Part shown: piece after piece, positions 52,071 through 61,913 of the stretch
Layout: each line of letters opens with the position of its first letter
How positions within the stretch are numbered: the stretch's first letter is position 1
Source of the DNA: Flavobacterium sp.
GTDB lineage: Bacteria; Bacteroidota; Bacteroidia; Flavobacteriales; Flavobacteriaceae
Assembly (NCBI GenBank): GCA_029946065.1
Contig: JAQSDU010000015.1
Location: 1 to 64,000, forward strand
DNA length: 64,000 bases
Direction of reading: 5' to 3'
Made by a program: the position numbers and the translations under genes
The notes under the pieces: generated by a model
Databases searched by the model: none
What the model saw: the letters and a program-made list of their open reading frames with translations, nothing else
Told to the model about the DNA's origin: nothing

Positions 52071-52865
52071 ATGGATTTACAACTCAAAAATGAAACTGCT
52101 TTCATAAGCGGATCAACAGCCGGTATCGGATATGCGATAGCCAGCCAACTTGCCACGGAAGGCGCTAAAGTTATTATTAACGGTCGAAGCGCAGCGCGTC
52201 TAGATGCTGCAGTCGAGAAGCTTAAGTCGGAAACAGGAAATACTGATGTATCCGGAATTATAGCAGACTTCAGCAAGTCGGAAGATATTGAAGCTTTATT
52301 GCTACAACTTCCGGCAGTAGACATATTGATTAATAATCTTTCGATATTCGAGCCAAAGCCTTTCATAGAAATTACCGATGAAGACTGGCTGCGATTTTAT
52401 AATACCAATATAATGAGCGGTGTACGGCTGTCACGTGCGTATATTTCAGGGATGCTGCAAAGGAATAAAGGGCGAATCATTTTTATATCGAGTGAATCTG
52501 GAGTTTTCATTCCTGAAGAAATGATTCATTACGGTGTTACGAAAACTGCTCAGATAGCGGTTGCACGCGGCCTTGCAGAGATGACAAAAGGTACCAATGT
52601 AACTGTGAATTCTGTTCTTCCGGGTCCTACACTTTCCGAGGGAGTCGGTCAATTTGTTGAACAACTTGCCATTGACCAGAATATTACAATTGAGCAAGTG
52701 AAAAAAGATTTTTTTAAAAATATGCGTCCAACATCGCTGCTGCAACGTTTTTTATTGCCTGAGGAGGTGGCCAATATGGTTACTTACCTTGTAAGCCCGC
52801 GGGCTTCCGCAACAAATGGTGCTGCGATTCGTGTAGATGGAGGTTTGATCAAATCGATGTTATAA
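52071..52865 (+). CDS. SDR-family oxidoreductase
   Basis: SGSTAGIGYAIA, NNLSIFEPKPF, HYGVTKTAQ, VRVDGG-like C-terminus. Confidence 0.92.
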   Translation: MDLQLKNETAFISGSTAGIGYAIASQLATEGAKVIINGRSAARLDAAVEKLKSETGNTDVSGIIADFSKSEDIEALLLQLPAVDILINNLSIFEPKPFIEITDEDWLRFYNTNIMSGVRLSRAYISGMLQRNKGRIIFISSESGVFIPEEMIHYGVTKTAQIAVARGLAEMTKGTNVTVNSVLPGPTLSEGVGQFVEQLAIDQNITIEQVKKDFFKNMRPTSLLQRFLLPEEVANMVTYLVSPRASATNGAAIRVDGGLIKSML

Positions 52866-52913
52866 CGACATTCATATTGATTATTCCCAATTACGGTGGC
52901 GCTTAAAAATAAG

Positions 52914-52941
52914 AAAGTACCTGTCGTTTGACAGGTACTTT
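52914..52941. terminator. Hairpin AAAGTACCTGTC-gttt-GACAGGTACTTT, probably terminating the minus-strand lipoprotein gene
   Basis: 12-bp perfect arms, TTATTTTT on minus-strand side. Confidence 0.7.
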
Positions 52942-52963
52942 AACTACTAACAAAACAAATTTC

Positions 52964-53368
52964 TTAGTTTACCACAATAGTCTGTGTAACAAACTCGGTA
53001 GCCGATTTTTTAAATTTTAAATTGTAAGTCCCCGCTGAAGTAGCCTTAAATTTATAAATTGTAGTTTTGCTAGCAGGAGTTGTTCCGCAATTTGTACCAG
53101 CATACTTTGCTTTTACCTCAATTGTCTTTGTGTTTGCTGCTGTTGTTTCCAAAACTTTGTCAAATGTACCACAAGCATTGTCAACAGTGAAAGCCACATT
53201 GAGTGACAACTCGGTGTTGACTGTACCAGTCGTAGGACCCGTAACTGCTGTTACAAAGGCTGTTTTTGACAAAGGTGCGTTGGAATTGTCATCGTCACTA
53301 CTACATGACGTGAATGCTGCTGCTGTAAATAAAACGAGTGCTGCGGCGTGTAATCTGAACTTTTTCAT
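52964..53368 (-). CDS. Small secreted lipoprotein, unknown function
   Basis: Lipobox FTSCSSDDD; Ig-like beta-sheet pattern (TGTVNTELSLNVAFTVDNACGTF). Confidence 0.7.
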   Translation of the reverse strand: MKKFRLHAAALVLFTAAAFTSCSSDDDNSNAPLSKTAFVTAVTGPTTGTVNTELSLNVAFTVDNACGTFDKVLETTAANTKTIEVKAKYAGTNCGTTPASKTTIYKFKATSAGTYNLKFKKSATEFVTQTIVVN

Positions 53369-54173
53369 AGCATTTAAAAATTTAAGTTATTTGAAAGTAA
53401 GAGCACCCTGAACCACTAAGGTTGCTTGGCGACGAAAGTTAAAAAGCGTTAATGAATGTAGGATTATTTTTATGTTATTGGTAACCAATAAATTGTACTT
53501 CCAAAGATTTTGTTTTTTAACTTTTTAGGTGTCAAGTAGGTATTTTTACTTAATTTCTAAAGGGTTCGGGTAAAATTTTTACTATTTTTTATTGAAATTA
53601 AATCCATGGTGCTAAAAAAGTAATTATTGTGCGATAATTTAATATTAGTGGTTTTTCAATAGTTGACTACATTTCAAAAATGTAAGCTTTAGAAATAATA
53701 AACCCTTGACGGCGAATTAAGTTTAATGTAAGTAGTTCTTTAAGATATTTATCGATTACATCTTGTAATATGCGATTTGTATTTTCTACGTTTATATATA
53801 AAGTCATGTAAAAATTGTCAATTACGGTATGTAGATTACCTTACTGAATTTAAGATAAAGACGCACGCAGCAAAAGTGGCTTTGTGATTTTCTGGCAAGC
53901 GAAACATGCTGGCTTCTACGAAGATCATGGAAGCAATATTCGAAGGGAATACGGACTTATTATCTTTATTGCCATGTCATAGTTCCTTTAGAGGAATTAG
54001 AATACTGCAGTTAACTTTTCTCCGGTTTCAAATTGTAAGTGTACACAGTTACTAAACGTGATTTTCTAGACTGCGTCTTAAGATTGAATGAATAATTTGA
54101 TATAGCCAGAAAAGCAAAAACCCCACAAATCATAAGATTTACAGGGTTTCGATGCATTTTGTTCTTTTTATCG

Positions 54174-54254
54174 TGGGGAGAGCAGGATTCGAACCTGCGA
54201 AGTTCACACAGCAGATTTACAGTCTGCCCTCGTTGGCCGCTTGAGTATCTCCCC
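54174..54254 (-). tRNA. tRNA-Tyr (anticodon GTA)
   Basis: GGGGAGA...CTGTAAATC...GGTTCGAATCC...TCTCCCCA; long variable arm, 7-bp acceptor stem. Confidence 0.95.
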
Positions 54255-54382
54255 ATTTCTGATAAAACAATAGCTATTGTCCTTTCAAGCGGTTGCAAAT
54301 ATAACAACAGTTTTGGTGTTTACAAATAAATTGCGAACATAATTTAGGTCTTTTTTTTAATCGTTTGATGTTGAAATAAATA

Positions 54383-54409
54383 AAAAAATCTCCACAAGGG
54401 AGATTTTTT
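54383..54409 (-). terminator. Terminator hairpin AAAATCTCC-acaa-GGGAGATTTT
   Basis: Inverted repeat downstream of minus-strand TlpA gene. Confidence 0.7.
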
Positions 54410-54431
54410 CATAAGCCAATTTGATAAGCTT

Positions 54432-55556
54432 TTATTTTGCCAAATATTCCGATATTTTTGCTCTTAATTCAGACCCTCTTAAATCTTTTGCGATGATTTT
54501 TCCATTCGCATCAAGGATAAAAGTAGCAGGAATACTTTTGATATTGTATTGCAAAGCTATCGGATCTTCCCAAAACAGTAGATTGGAGATATGTGTCCAA
54601 GTAAGGCCGTCTTTGGCAATTGCTTCTTTCCATTTCGTACCGTCTTTGTCTAATGAAACGCTGATGATATTGAGTCCTTTTGCATGAAAATCATTGTATA
54701 GCTGCACTACATTTGGGTTTTCTCTCCTGCAAGGACCACACCATGACGCCCAAAAATCAATGATGGTAACTTTGCCCAAAGATTCCTTTAGGGAAACTTT
54801 TTTTCCTTCGGGATTTGGTGCAGAGAAATCTGGTGCAACATTGCCAATATTTAACGACACATAGCCGTTGATTTTTGTTTGTACGCTTTTTCCGGCTTTT
54901 GTGTTTTTAATTGAAGCATCAAGGCTGTTGAACGTTTTTTTAATCTTCTCGATATCCACATCGGGATTGCTGAACATATTGTCCATCAGCAATACAGAAA
55001 GAAATGATTTCGGATTTTCAGATGGAAAAGCGGTCGAAAGCGCCACCATTTGGTCTTGATACGTTTTCAATTCTTTTATAAGAAGATTGGTGGTCACCGT
55101 ATCTTTCTTCGTTTGCGCTTCATTCCACTTTTCGGTGTTTTTGTTTTGAAAATCCATCATCTTATTCTGGATGGCAATGGCTGTGGTATTAAAACGCTGA
55201 AGATCGTCATTACTCCTTGTACCTCCAATCTTACTTTTTCCGATACTGTCTTTGTAAATCGTAAAGTTTATTTTTCCTTCTTCGAGGATGAAAACGAGTT
55301 TGTCTTCAATCTTATCGAATTCAAGAAAATGTATGGACGGCTCAGGCGTTTTTCCCTTGAAAGAAAATACCCCATTCTCTACTTTAGCGCTGTCTAATTT
55401 TACAAATTTTCCCAAATCATCTGGCTTTACAAGATATACTTTCAGGCCATTTTCCATACCCGTAGCACTTCCAGTAATTGCATAATCTTTGTCGGCTAAC
55501 GTCCTAAAAGACACAAGTCCGGCCGCAACTATAATAAAGAGAAAAATATTTTTCAT
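54432..55556 (-). CDS. TlpA-family thiol-disulfide reductase (DUF4369 + thioredoxin)
   Basis: Signal peptide; thioredoxin motif DFWASWCGPCRRENPNV. Confidence 0.92.
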   Translation of the reverse strand: MKNIFLFIIVAAGLVSFRTLADKDYAITGSATGMENGLKVYLVKPDDLGKFVKLDSAKVENGVFSFKGKTPEPSIHFLEFDKIEDKLVFILEEGKINFTIYKDSIGKSKIGGTRSNDDLQRFNTTAIAIQNKMMDFQNKNTEKWNEAQTKKDTVTTNLLIKELKTYQDQMVALSTAFPSENPKSFLSVLLMDNMFSNPDVDIEKIKKTFNSLDASIKNTKAGKSVQTKINGYVSLNIGNVAPDFSAPNPEGKKVSLKESLGKVTIIDFWASWCGPCRRENPNVVQLYNDFHAKGLNIISVSLDKDGTKWKEAIAKDGLTWTHISNLLFWEDPIALQYNIKSIPATFILDANGKIIAKDLRGSELRAKISEYLAK

Positions 55557-55560
55557 GGTT

Positions 55561-56706
55561 TTATTTTAAAAGGGACGCCACTTTTGCTTTAAGCGCATCG
55601 CCACGCAAATCACGCGCTATGATTTTTCCGCTGGCATCCAAAAGGAATGTTGCCGGAATTTGGTCGATACCATATTGCAAAGCGATTGGGTCTTTCCATT
55701 TTTTAAGGTTAGAAACTTGTGTCCATAAAAGGCCGTCTTTTTCAATAGCGGTTTTCCATGCAGCCGCATCGTCATCTAGTGAAACACCAACGATGTTAAG
55801 TCCTTTTGCGTGGAATTCTTTGTAAAGCGCTACAACATTCGGATTTTCTTGTCTGCAAGGGCCACACCATGAAGCCCAGAAATCGACAATTGTCAATTTA
55901 CCTAAAGATGTTTTTAGTGAAGCTATTTTCCCGTCAGGTGTATTAGCTGTGAAATCAGGAGCGACGGCACCTTCATTTAAAACGGCCGCTGCTGCTGCTG
56001 GTGTTGCCATTTTTTGAAGTTCGTCCAATCTCTTTTTAAGGTCTTTACCCGGTTTTGTGTCTTTTATTGATTTATCAAGACCGTCATATAATTTTTTTAT
56101 TTTTGTAAGATCTGGATTTTGAAACATCCCTTTCATCAATAAAACGGAGATAAACGCCTTAGGGTGCGTAGCGACATAATCTTCAGATTTCTTACTGAAT
56201 TCTTCTTGTAGTGTTCTGTATTGTTTCATCAGGCCATTCGCAGTAACAGTGTCTTTAGTTTGTTGCGCTTGGTTCATTTTGGCCATATTGTCATTTTTGA
56301 ATTTCTCTACTTTCTTTTGAAAAGCTTGGCTTGTCGCCTTAAAGGAATTCAACTCTTCGTTATTGTATGTTCCGGTAGTTTTTGTATTGCCTATGCTGTC
56401 TTTGTTGATGACCATTTCTAAATCACCATTCTCAAGAATGAAAAGCACTTTTTCCGGTTTTCCAGCGATATCCACGAAAGTGATTTCTGGTTCTTTTGCA
56501 CTTCCTTTGAAAGAGAATTTCCCATCTTCTATTTTTACTGTGTCTAATGGCACAATTTGCATGGTTAATGGATCTTGTTTCTGTAGAATAGCAACTTTTC
56601 CCGCTTCAATACCTTTTACGGTTCCTGTGATAATGTATTCGTTGTCGCCTGCTTTGTTACAAGAAACAATAGCTACAGCAGCGAGTAATAATAAGACTTT
56701 TTTCAT
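55561..56706 (-). CDS. TlpA-family thiol-disulfide reductase lipoprotein (DUF4369 + thioredoxin)
   Basis: Lipobox VSC; DFWASWCGPCRQENPNV; paralog of adjacent gene. Confidence 0.92.
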   Translation of the reverse strand: MKKVLLLLAAVAIVSCNKAGDNEYIITGTVKGIEAGKVAILQKQDPLTMQIVPLDTVKIEDGKFSFKGSAKEPEITFVDIAGKPEKVLFILENGDLEMVINKDSIGNTKTTGTYNNEELNSFKATSQAFQKKVEKFKNDNMAKMNQAQQTKDTVTANGLMKQYRTLQEEFSKKSEDYVATHPKAFISVLLMKGMFQNPDLTKIKKLYDGLDKSIKDTKPGKDLKKRLDELQKMATPAAAAAVLNEGAVAPDFTANTPDGKIASLKTSLGKLTIVDFWASWCGPCRQENPNVVALYKEFHAKGLNIVGVSLDDDAAAWKTAIEKDGLLWTQVSNLKKWKDPIALQYGIDQIPATFLLDASGKIIARDLRGDALKAKVASLLK

Positions 56707-56889
56707 TTTTTATTGTACATTTTGTTTTTAGTGTGGCAAAAGTATTTTAAATTTAGGTGTTATGGTTAATTTTTAACCTAAAATTTACGTTTTAGTTGGC
56801 AAAATTTGCAAAGTTGCAAAGTTTTTTAATTTGAAAGTTAAAAAGCCGTAAAACAATATTCTAACGTTGTAATGCTGCAACTTTAATAA

Positions 56890-58308
56890 TTATTTTAATT
56901 CCGACGGACAAACGAAGTTAGAAAGCCTGATATCGGTTTTTCTAATTCCAGCAATTCCTTTTTCAACATTTATCATATTGTGATACCCTCTGGATTTGAG
57001 AATCGAAGCCATGATTACCGAACGATAACCACCAGCGCAATGGAGGTAAAATTTTTCATTTTGAGGCACTTCAGCGAGTTGATTGTTGATGAAATCCAAC
57101 GGAATATTCAACGCTCTTGGGATATGTTCTGCAATGAATTCTCCCGGTTTGCGTGCATCAATAACTATATTTTTATTGGTATAGTCAGCCGCAAATTGTT
57201 CTGGAGTAATTGATTCGAGGGCATCGGTTTCAAAAGAAGCGGCAATCCACGCATTTATACCGCCTTGCAAATAACCAATTGCTTTGTCAAATCCAACTCT
57301 TGAAAGGCGTGTAATGGTTTCTTCTTCGCGACCTTCCGGAGCAACCAATAGTAGTGGCTGTTTGACGTCCATAATTAGTGCACCGACCCAAGGCGCAAAA
57401 TTGCCCTGAATACCGATGAAAATTGAACCTGGAATATGTGCTTTTGCATAATCGTCTTCATGGCGCACATCGAGAATTATCGCATCGGTAAGTTCCGCTA
57501 GTTCTTTAAATTCAGAAGGCGAAAATGCTTTATTGCTTTTTTCCAATATATCGTCCAAGCTTTCGTAACCTTCAATATTCATCATTACATTTTGAGGAAA
57601 ATAGGCGGGAGGAAGCCCTAATCCGTCTAACAACTCAGCAATAAATTCATCTTTCGACATGTCTGCACGAAGCGCATAATTGGTTGCTTTCTGGTTGCCT
57701 AAAGTATCGGTCGTTTCCTTGCTCATGTTTTTGCCGCAAGCACTTCCGGCACCGTGACTTGGATAAACAATCAAATTATCATCCAACGGCATGATTTTAT
57801 TGCGAAGTGAATCATATAAGTAAGAGGCCAGTTTTTCTTGCGTTAATTCTGCCGTAAATGCTTGTGCCAAATCCGGTCGTCCAACATCGCCTATAAAAAG
57901 CGTATCACCAGTTATGATCCCGTGGTTTTTTCCGGTTTCGTCAATCAATAAATAAGTGGTGCTTTCCAAAGTATGTCCTGGCGTATGAATGGCTTTTATG
58001 GTATAATTGCCTACTTTAAACTCTTGATCGTCTTCTGCAATTATGGTCTCAAATTTTGGATTTGCAGTAGGGCCGTACACGATTTTTCCGCCGGTTTTCT
58101 GCGCCAAATCAAGATGTCCCGAAACAAAATCGGCGTGAAAATGCGTTTCAAAAATATATTTTATTGTTGCGTTGTCTTTTTCAGCTCGGTCGATATATGG
58201 TTGCACTTCACGCAAAGGATCAAAAATGGCAGCTTCGCCATTACTTTCGATATAATAGGCGGCTTGGGCAATGCATCCGGTATAGATTTGTTCAATTTTC
58301 ATTGTCAT
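56890..58308 (-). CDS. MBL-fold metallohydrolase with two rhodanese domains (persulfide dioxygenase-like)
   Basis: THFHADFVSGH, HTPGHTLEST, YPSHGAGSACGK; rhodanese segments ending YLHCAGGYRSVIMASIL. Confidence 0.92.
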   Translation of the reverse strand: MTMKIEQIYTGCIAQAAYYIESNGEAAIFDPLREVQPYIDRAEKDNATIKYIFETHFHADFVSGHLDLAQKTGGKIVYGPTANPKFETIIAEDDQEFKVGNYTIKAIHTPGHTLESTTYLLIDETGKNHGIITGDTLFIGDVGRPDLAQAFTAELTQEKLASYLYDSLRNKIMPLDDNLIVYPSHGAGSACGKNMSKETTDTLGNQKATNYALRADMSKDEFIAELLDGLGLPPAYFPQNVMMNIEGYESLDDILEKSNKAFSPSEFKELAELTDAIILDVRHEDDYAKAHIPGSIFIGIQGNFAPWVGALIMDVKQPLLLVAPEGREEETITRLSRVGFDKAIGYLQGGINAWIAASFETDALESITPEQFAADYTNKNIVIDARKPGEFIAEHIPRALNIPLDFINNQLAEVPQNEKFYLHCAGGYRSVIMASILKSRGYHNMINVEKGIAGIRKTDIRLSNFVCPSELK

Positions 58309-58467
58309 AGTTTGAGGATGTAAAATTAATCAGAAATTGGTTTGTATGTAACAACTTAGCCTATGAATTAACAATTTTTTATTTCGACTTCAGTAATTAC
58401 TTATTTAACTAAAATTTAGTAATCGTTTTGCATACAGCAACTGCTATTAATAGTAATTTTAATCGCT

Positions 58468-59586
58468 ATGAAAAATGATGCAAAAAAAGGGTTTTTCTTC
58501 AAATCTTATGAAGCGCCATATACGTCTCCATTCGATAAACTTTTTGAGATTTTCAAGGAATTAATTACCCACACTTCCGGCGATTTTGACGAAGCAATCG
58601 AATGGCTGCGTGAACTCGATACCGAATATAAACTCACCGACAAAAATTATACAATCGATGATTTTATCGAAGACCTAAAGAAAAAAGGTTACATCCGAGA
58701 TGAACTTAAAGACGATGGTACGACAGGTACCGGAATTACCGCCAAAACCGAACGCGCCATCCGACAGCAAGCGTTGGATCATATTTTCGGAAACATCAAA
58801 AAAAGCGGTAATGGCAACCACAAAACCAAACATACCGGAAGTGGCGATGAACATACGGGTGAATTCCGGGATTTTAATTTTGGCGACAGCCTTGAACGTA
58901 TCTCACTCACAGAAAGTTTACGAAACGCACAGATCAATAATGGCGTCGAAGAATTCCGAATTACCGAAAATGATTTGATTGTCGAAGAAACGCAGTTCAA
59001 GGCACAAATGAGTACCGTTTTAATGATCGACATCAGCCACAGTATGATTCTTTATGGTGAAGATAGAATTACACCCGCCAAAAAAGTAGCCATGGCACTT
59101 GCGGAACTGATTACGACGCGTTATCCAAAAGACACTTTAGATATTTTGGTTTTCGGGAATGATGCTTGGACAATTCCGATAAAAGATTTACCGTATTTAA
59201 AAGTCGGTCCTTACCACACCAATACTGTCGCGGGTTTGCAACTGGCCATGGACTTGCTCCGAAGAAAACGCAATACTAACAAACAGATTTTCATGATCAC
59301 CGACGGGAAACCAAGTTGTGTGCGCGAACGTGACGGTTCCTATTATATGAATAGCAATGGCCTCGACGAATATATCGTTGACAAATGTTACAACCAAGCA
59401 CAGCAAGCCCGAAAATTACATATTCCGATAACGACTTTTATGATTGCAAACGATCCGTATTTGCAAAAATTTGTCAATAAGTTTACCGAAGCCAATCAGG
59501 GAAAGGCTTTTTACACCGGACTAAAAGGACTTGGAGAGATGATTTTCGAGGATTATGAAACAAATAGAAAAAAAAGGATTAAATAA
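58468..59586 (+). CDS. VWA-domain protein
   Basis: MIDISHSMILYGEDRITPAKKVAMALAELI (MIDAS-like DxSxS), ITDGKPS. Confidence 0.88.
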   Translation: MKNDAKKGFFFKSYEAPYTSPFDKLFEIFKELITHTSGDFDEAIEWLRELDTEYKLTDKNYTIDDFIEDLKKKGYIRDELKDDGTTGTGITAKTERAIRQQALDHIFGNIKKSGNGNHKTKHTGSGDEHTGEFRDFNFGDSLERISLTESLRNAQINNGVEEFRITENDLIVEETQFKAQMSTVLMIDISHSMILYGEDRITPAKKVAMALAELITTRYPKDTLDILVFGNDAWTIPIKDLPYLKVGPYHTNTVAGLQLAMDLLRRKRNTNKQIFMITDGKPSCVRERDGSYYMNSNGLDEYIVDKCYNQAQQARKLHIPITTFMIANDPYLQKFVNKFTEANQGKAFYTGLKGLGEMIFEDYETNRKKRIK

Positions 59587-59649
59587 ATAATTATGAATGT
59601 TGAATTTTAAATGCTTAGTTACCTAAAATTCAAAATTTAAAATAAAAAA

Positions 59650-61113
59650 ATGGAGATAAACAACATTAATACGCTCGGCCAATTAAAAACCTCAGGTTAC
59701 AAAAGTAAACCTATAAAAGAAGAATTGCGAGACAACTTAAGAAACAAAATAAAATCAGGAAAACTTGCATTCGAAGGTGTTCACGGCTATGAAAACACTG
59801 TAATTCCGGAACTCGAAAGGGCAATTTTGTCACGCCATAACATCAATTTACTCGGACTTCGCGGTCAGGCGAAAACTCGTTTGGCGCGTTTGATGCTCAA
59901 TTTACTCGATGAATATATTCCGTATGTTACAGGTTCAGAAATCAACGATGATCCGTTCCAGCCGATTTCACGTTTTGCAAAGGACATTATTGCAGAAAAA
60001 GGCGATGAAACACCTATTTCATGGTTAAACAAAAGTGATCGGTTTTTTGAAAAACTTGCCACACCAGATGTTACAGTTGCCGATTTGATAGGCGATATCG
60101 ACCCTATCAAAGCTGCCAATTTAAAATTATCGTATGCCGATGACCGCGTGATTCACTTTGGGATGATTCCACGTGCCAACCGTTGTATTTTCGTCATTAA
60201 CGAATTGCCCGATTTGCAGGCCAGGATACAAGTTGCATTGTTCAATATTTTACAAGAAGGTGATATACAGATTCGCGGTTATAAGTTGCGATTGGTTTTG
60301 GATATGCAGTTCATATTCACCGCAAATCCAGAAGATTATACCAATCGAGGTAGCATCGTCACGCCTTTGAAAGACAGAATCGGTTCGCAAATTTTAACGC
60401 ATTATCCGGATTCAGTCGCTACTGCTAGAAAAATTACCGAGCAGGAAGCCAAATTAGACAATCGCCAAATAGAAACCGTGCACGTGCCTTCACTGGCAAA
60501 AGATTTATTGGAACAAATTAGTTTTGAAGCCCGTGAAAGCGAATTTATTGATAACAAAAGCGGCGTCAGTGCAAGAATGAGCATTACGGCTTATGAAAAT
60601 CTTTTAAGTACGGCAGAACGACGCGCATTGCGAAATGGAGAAGATAAAACCACCGTTCGGCTTTCGGATTTTATGGGTATTATTCCCGCAATCACAGGAA
60701 AAGTTGAATTGGTTTATGAAGGCGAACAGGAAGGCGCAGCGGTTGTTGCTCAAAACCTTATTAACGATGCCATTCATACCTTCTTTCCTGGCTATTTTCC
60801 TAAGATTGAAAAGCTAGAAAAAGCAGATGAAAAAACAGCCTATTCAGCGATTATAGAATGGTTTTTTACGGAAAGCGGATTCGAATTACCTGACGATGCC
60901 ACCGATGTCGAATACAAAAACATACTTGATGAAATCGCACCTTTGGAGCAGCTATTGCAAAAATATCAATCGGAATTACCCGCAGCAGATCGTTATTTTA
61001 TGAAAGAATTTGTGCTTTGGGGATTGGTAGAATACAATAAACTGAGCAAAGATAGGTTTTCTGAAGGATATCAGTTTAAGGATTTGTATGGTAGTTATAT
61101 TAGTAAGCTTTAA
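59650..61113 (+). CDS. MoxR/magnesium-chelatase-like AAA+ ATPase
   Basis: LLGLRGQAKTRLARLMLNLL (Walker A-like), CIFVINELPDL (Walker B-like), IFTANPEDYTNRGSIVTPLKDRIG. Confidence 0.9.
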   Translation: MEINNINTLGQLKTSGYKSKPIKEELRDNLRNKIKSGKLAFEGVHGYENTVIPELERAILSRHNINLLGLRGQAKTRLARLMLNLLDEYIPYVTGSEINDDPFQPISRFAKDIIAEKGDETPISWLNKSDRFFEKLATPDVTVADLIGDIDPIKAANLKLSYADDRVIHFGMIPRANRCIFVINELPDLQARIQVALFNILQEGDIQIRGYKLRLVLDMQFIFTANPEDYTNRGSIVTPLKDRIGSQILTHYPDSVATARKITEQEAKLDNRQIETVHVPSLAKDLLEQISFEARESEFIDNKSGVSARMSITAYENLLSTAERRALRNGEDKTTVRLSDFMGIIPAITGKVELVYEGEQEGAAVVAQNLINDAIHTFFPGYFPKIEKLEKADEKTAYSAIIEWFFTESGFELPDDATDVEYKNILDEIAPLEQLLQKYQSELPAADRYFMKEFVLWGLVEYNKLSKDRFSEGYQFKDLYGSYISKL

Positions 61114-61116
61114 ATA

Positions 61117-61241
61117 ACAATTGCAATTTCAAAAATCAATATCAAAACCGTTGTATAAAAAAATCCAAATTCCTTTTTTTAAAATTGGAATTTGGATTTT
61201 TTAAGTTTGTAATTGCAATTGATTTTTGCAATTGAAATTAC
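61117..61241. terminator. Nested inverted repeat with 16-bp perfect inner hairpin (61158-61202), bidirectional terminator
   Basis: AAAAAATCCAAATTCC / GGAATTTGGATTTTTT; outer imperfect arms CAATTGCAATTTCAAAAATCAAT / ATTGATTTTTGCAATTGAAATTA. Confidence 0.8.
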
Positions 61242-61681
61242 TACTCTTGATTCGTCAACTTTCTATACGGAAAAGCATTAAAAATATGTCTTTTAGCAAA
61301 TCGCGCTGGCGAATCGGCGTTGACCATTTTGATATAAGTCGCTTTTGGAACGCTAATATATTCGTAGCTGCTGCCATTTGAAAAAGTAACTTTCAGACGG
61401 ATGTTTTCATAGCTGTAATCTGTTACCGTTGCAGTTGCAATAGTTTCATTGTATTCTGGTTGCCCTTGTTTAATTGTTTCTGGGTTGATGCTCACTAAGA
61501 AGTGATATGCTTCAATAACGGCTTTACTTTTATCTTCTGCAGCTTTTAACCCAGCTTCATCACCTTGAAATTTGTCAGGATGACATTCTTTCATCGAATT
61601 GCGATAAATCGTTTTTAATTCTTTCAATTCAACTGTTTTATCAACATTCAGCAATTGTCTGTACTCACCAATTTTTTTCAT
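61241..61681 (-). CDS. J-domain plus KTSC-domain protein
   Basis: YRQLLNVDKTVELKELKTIYRNSMKECHPDKFQGD; VTFSNGSSYEYISVPKATYIKMVNADSPARFAKRHIFNAFPYRKL. Confidence 0.85.
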   Translation of the reverse strand: MKKIGEYRQLLNVDKTVELKELKTIYRNSMKECHPDKFQGDEAGLKAAEDKSKAVIEAYHFLVSINPETIKQGQPEYNETIATATVTDYSYENIRLKVTFSNGSSYEYISVPKATYIKMVNADSPARFAKRHIFNAFPYRKLTNQE

Positions 61682-61913
61682 AATATTTCGTAACTTGTTG
61701 TATTATAAAGGATAAGCATTTTGTTTACAGCTTAATATCTTCAAATTTTTTGCAAAGGTAAGGAAAAAGTTTAAAATTTAAAGTTTAAAATTTAAAGTTG
61801 CATATTAAATGCAAAATCCAAAGTCTCAAATCCCAAATCTCAAACTTTAAACCCTGATTTACAATAACATCAAATTATTATATTAAATTTGCGGAAATTT
61901 ATTCACCCTAAAT

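Noticed and set aside
48292-52865. Complete mobile element around the accessory patch
   Set aside because: No transposase, integrase or clear terminal repeats found; only truncated genes and a junction.
54011-54307. 98-aa minus-strand ORF
   Set aside because: Overlaps and reads through tRNA-Tyr.
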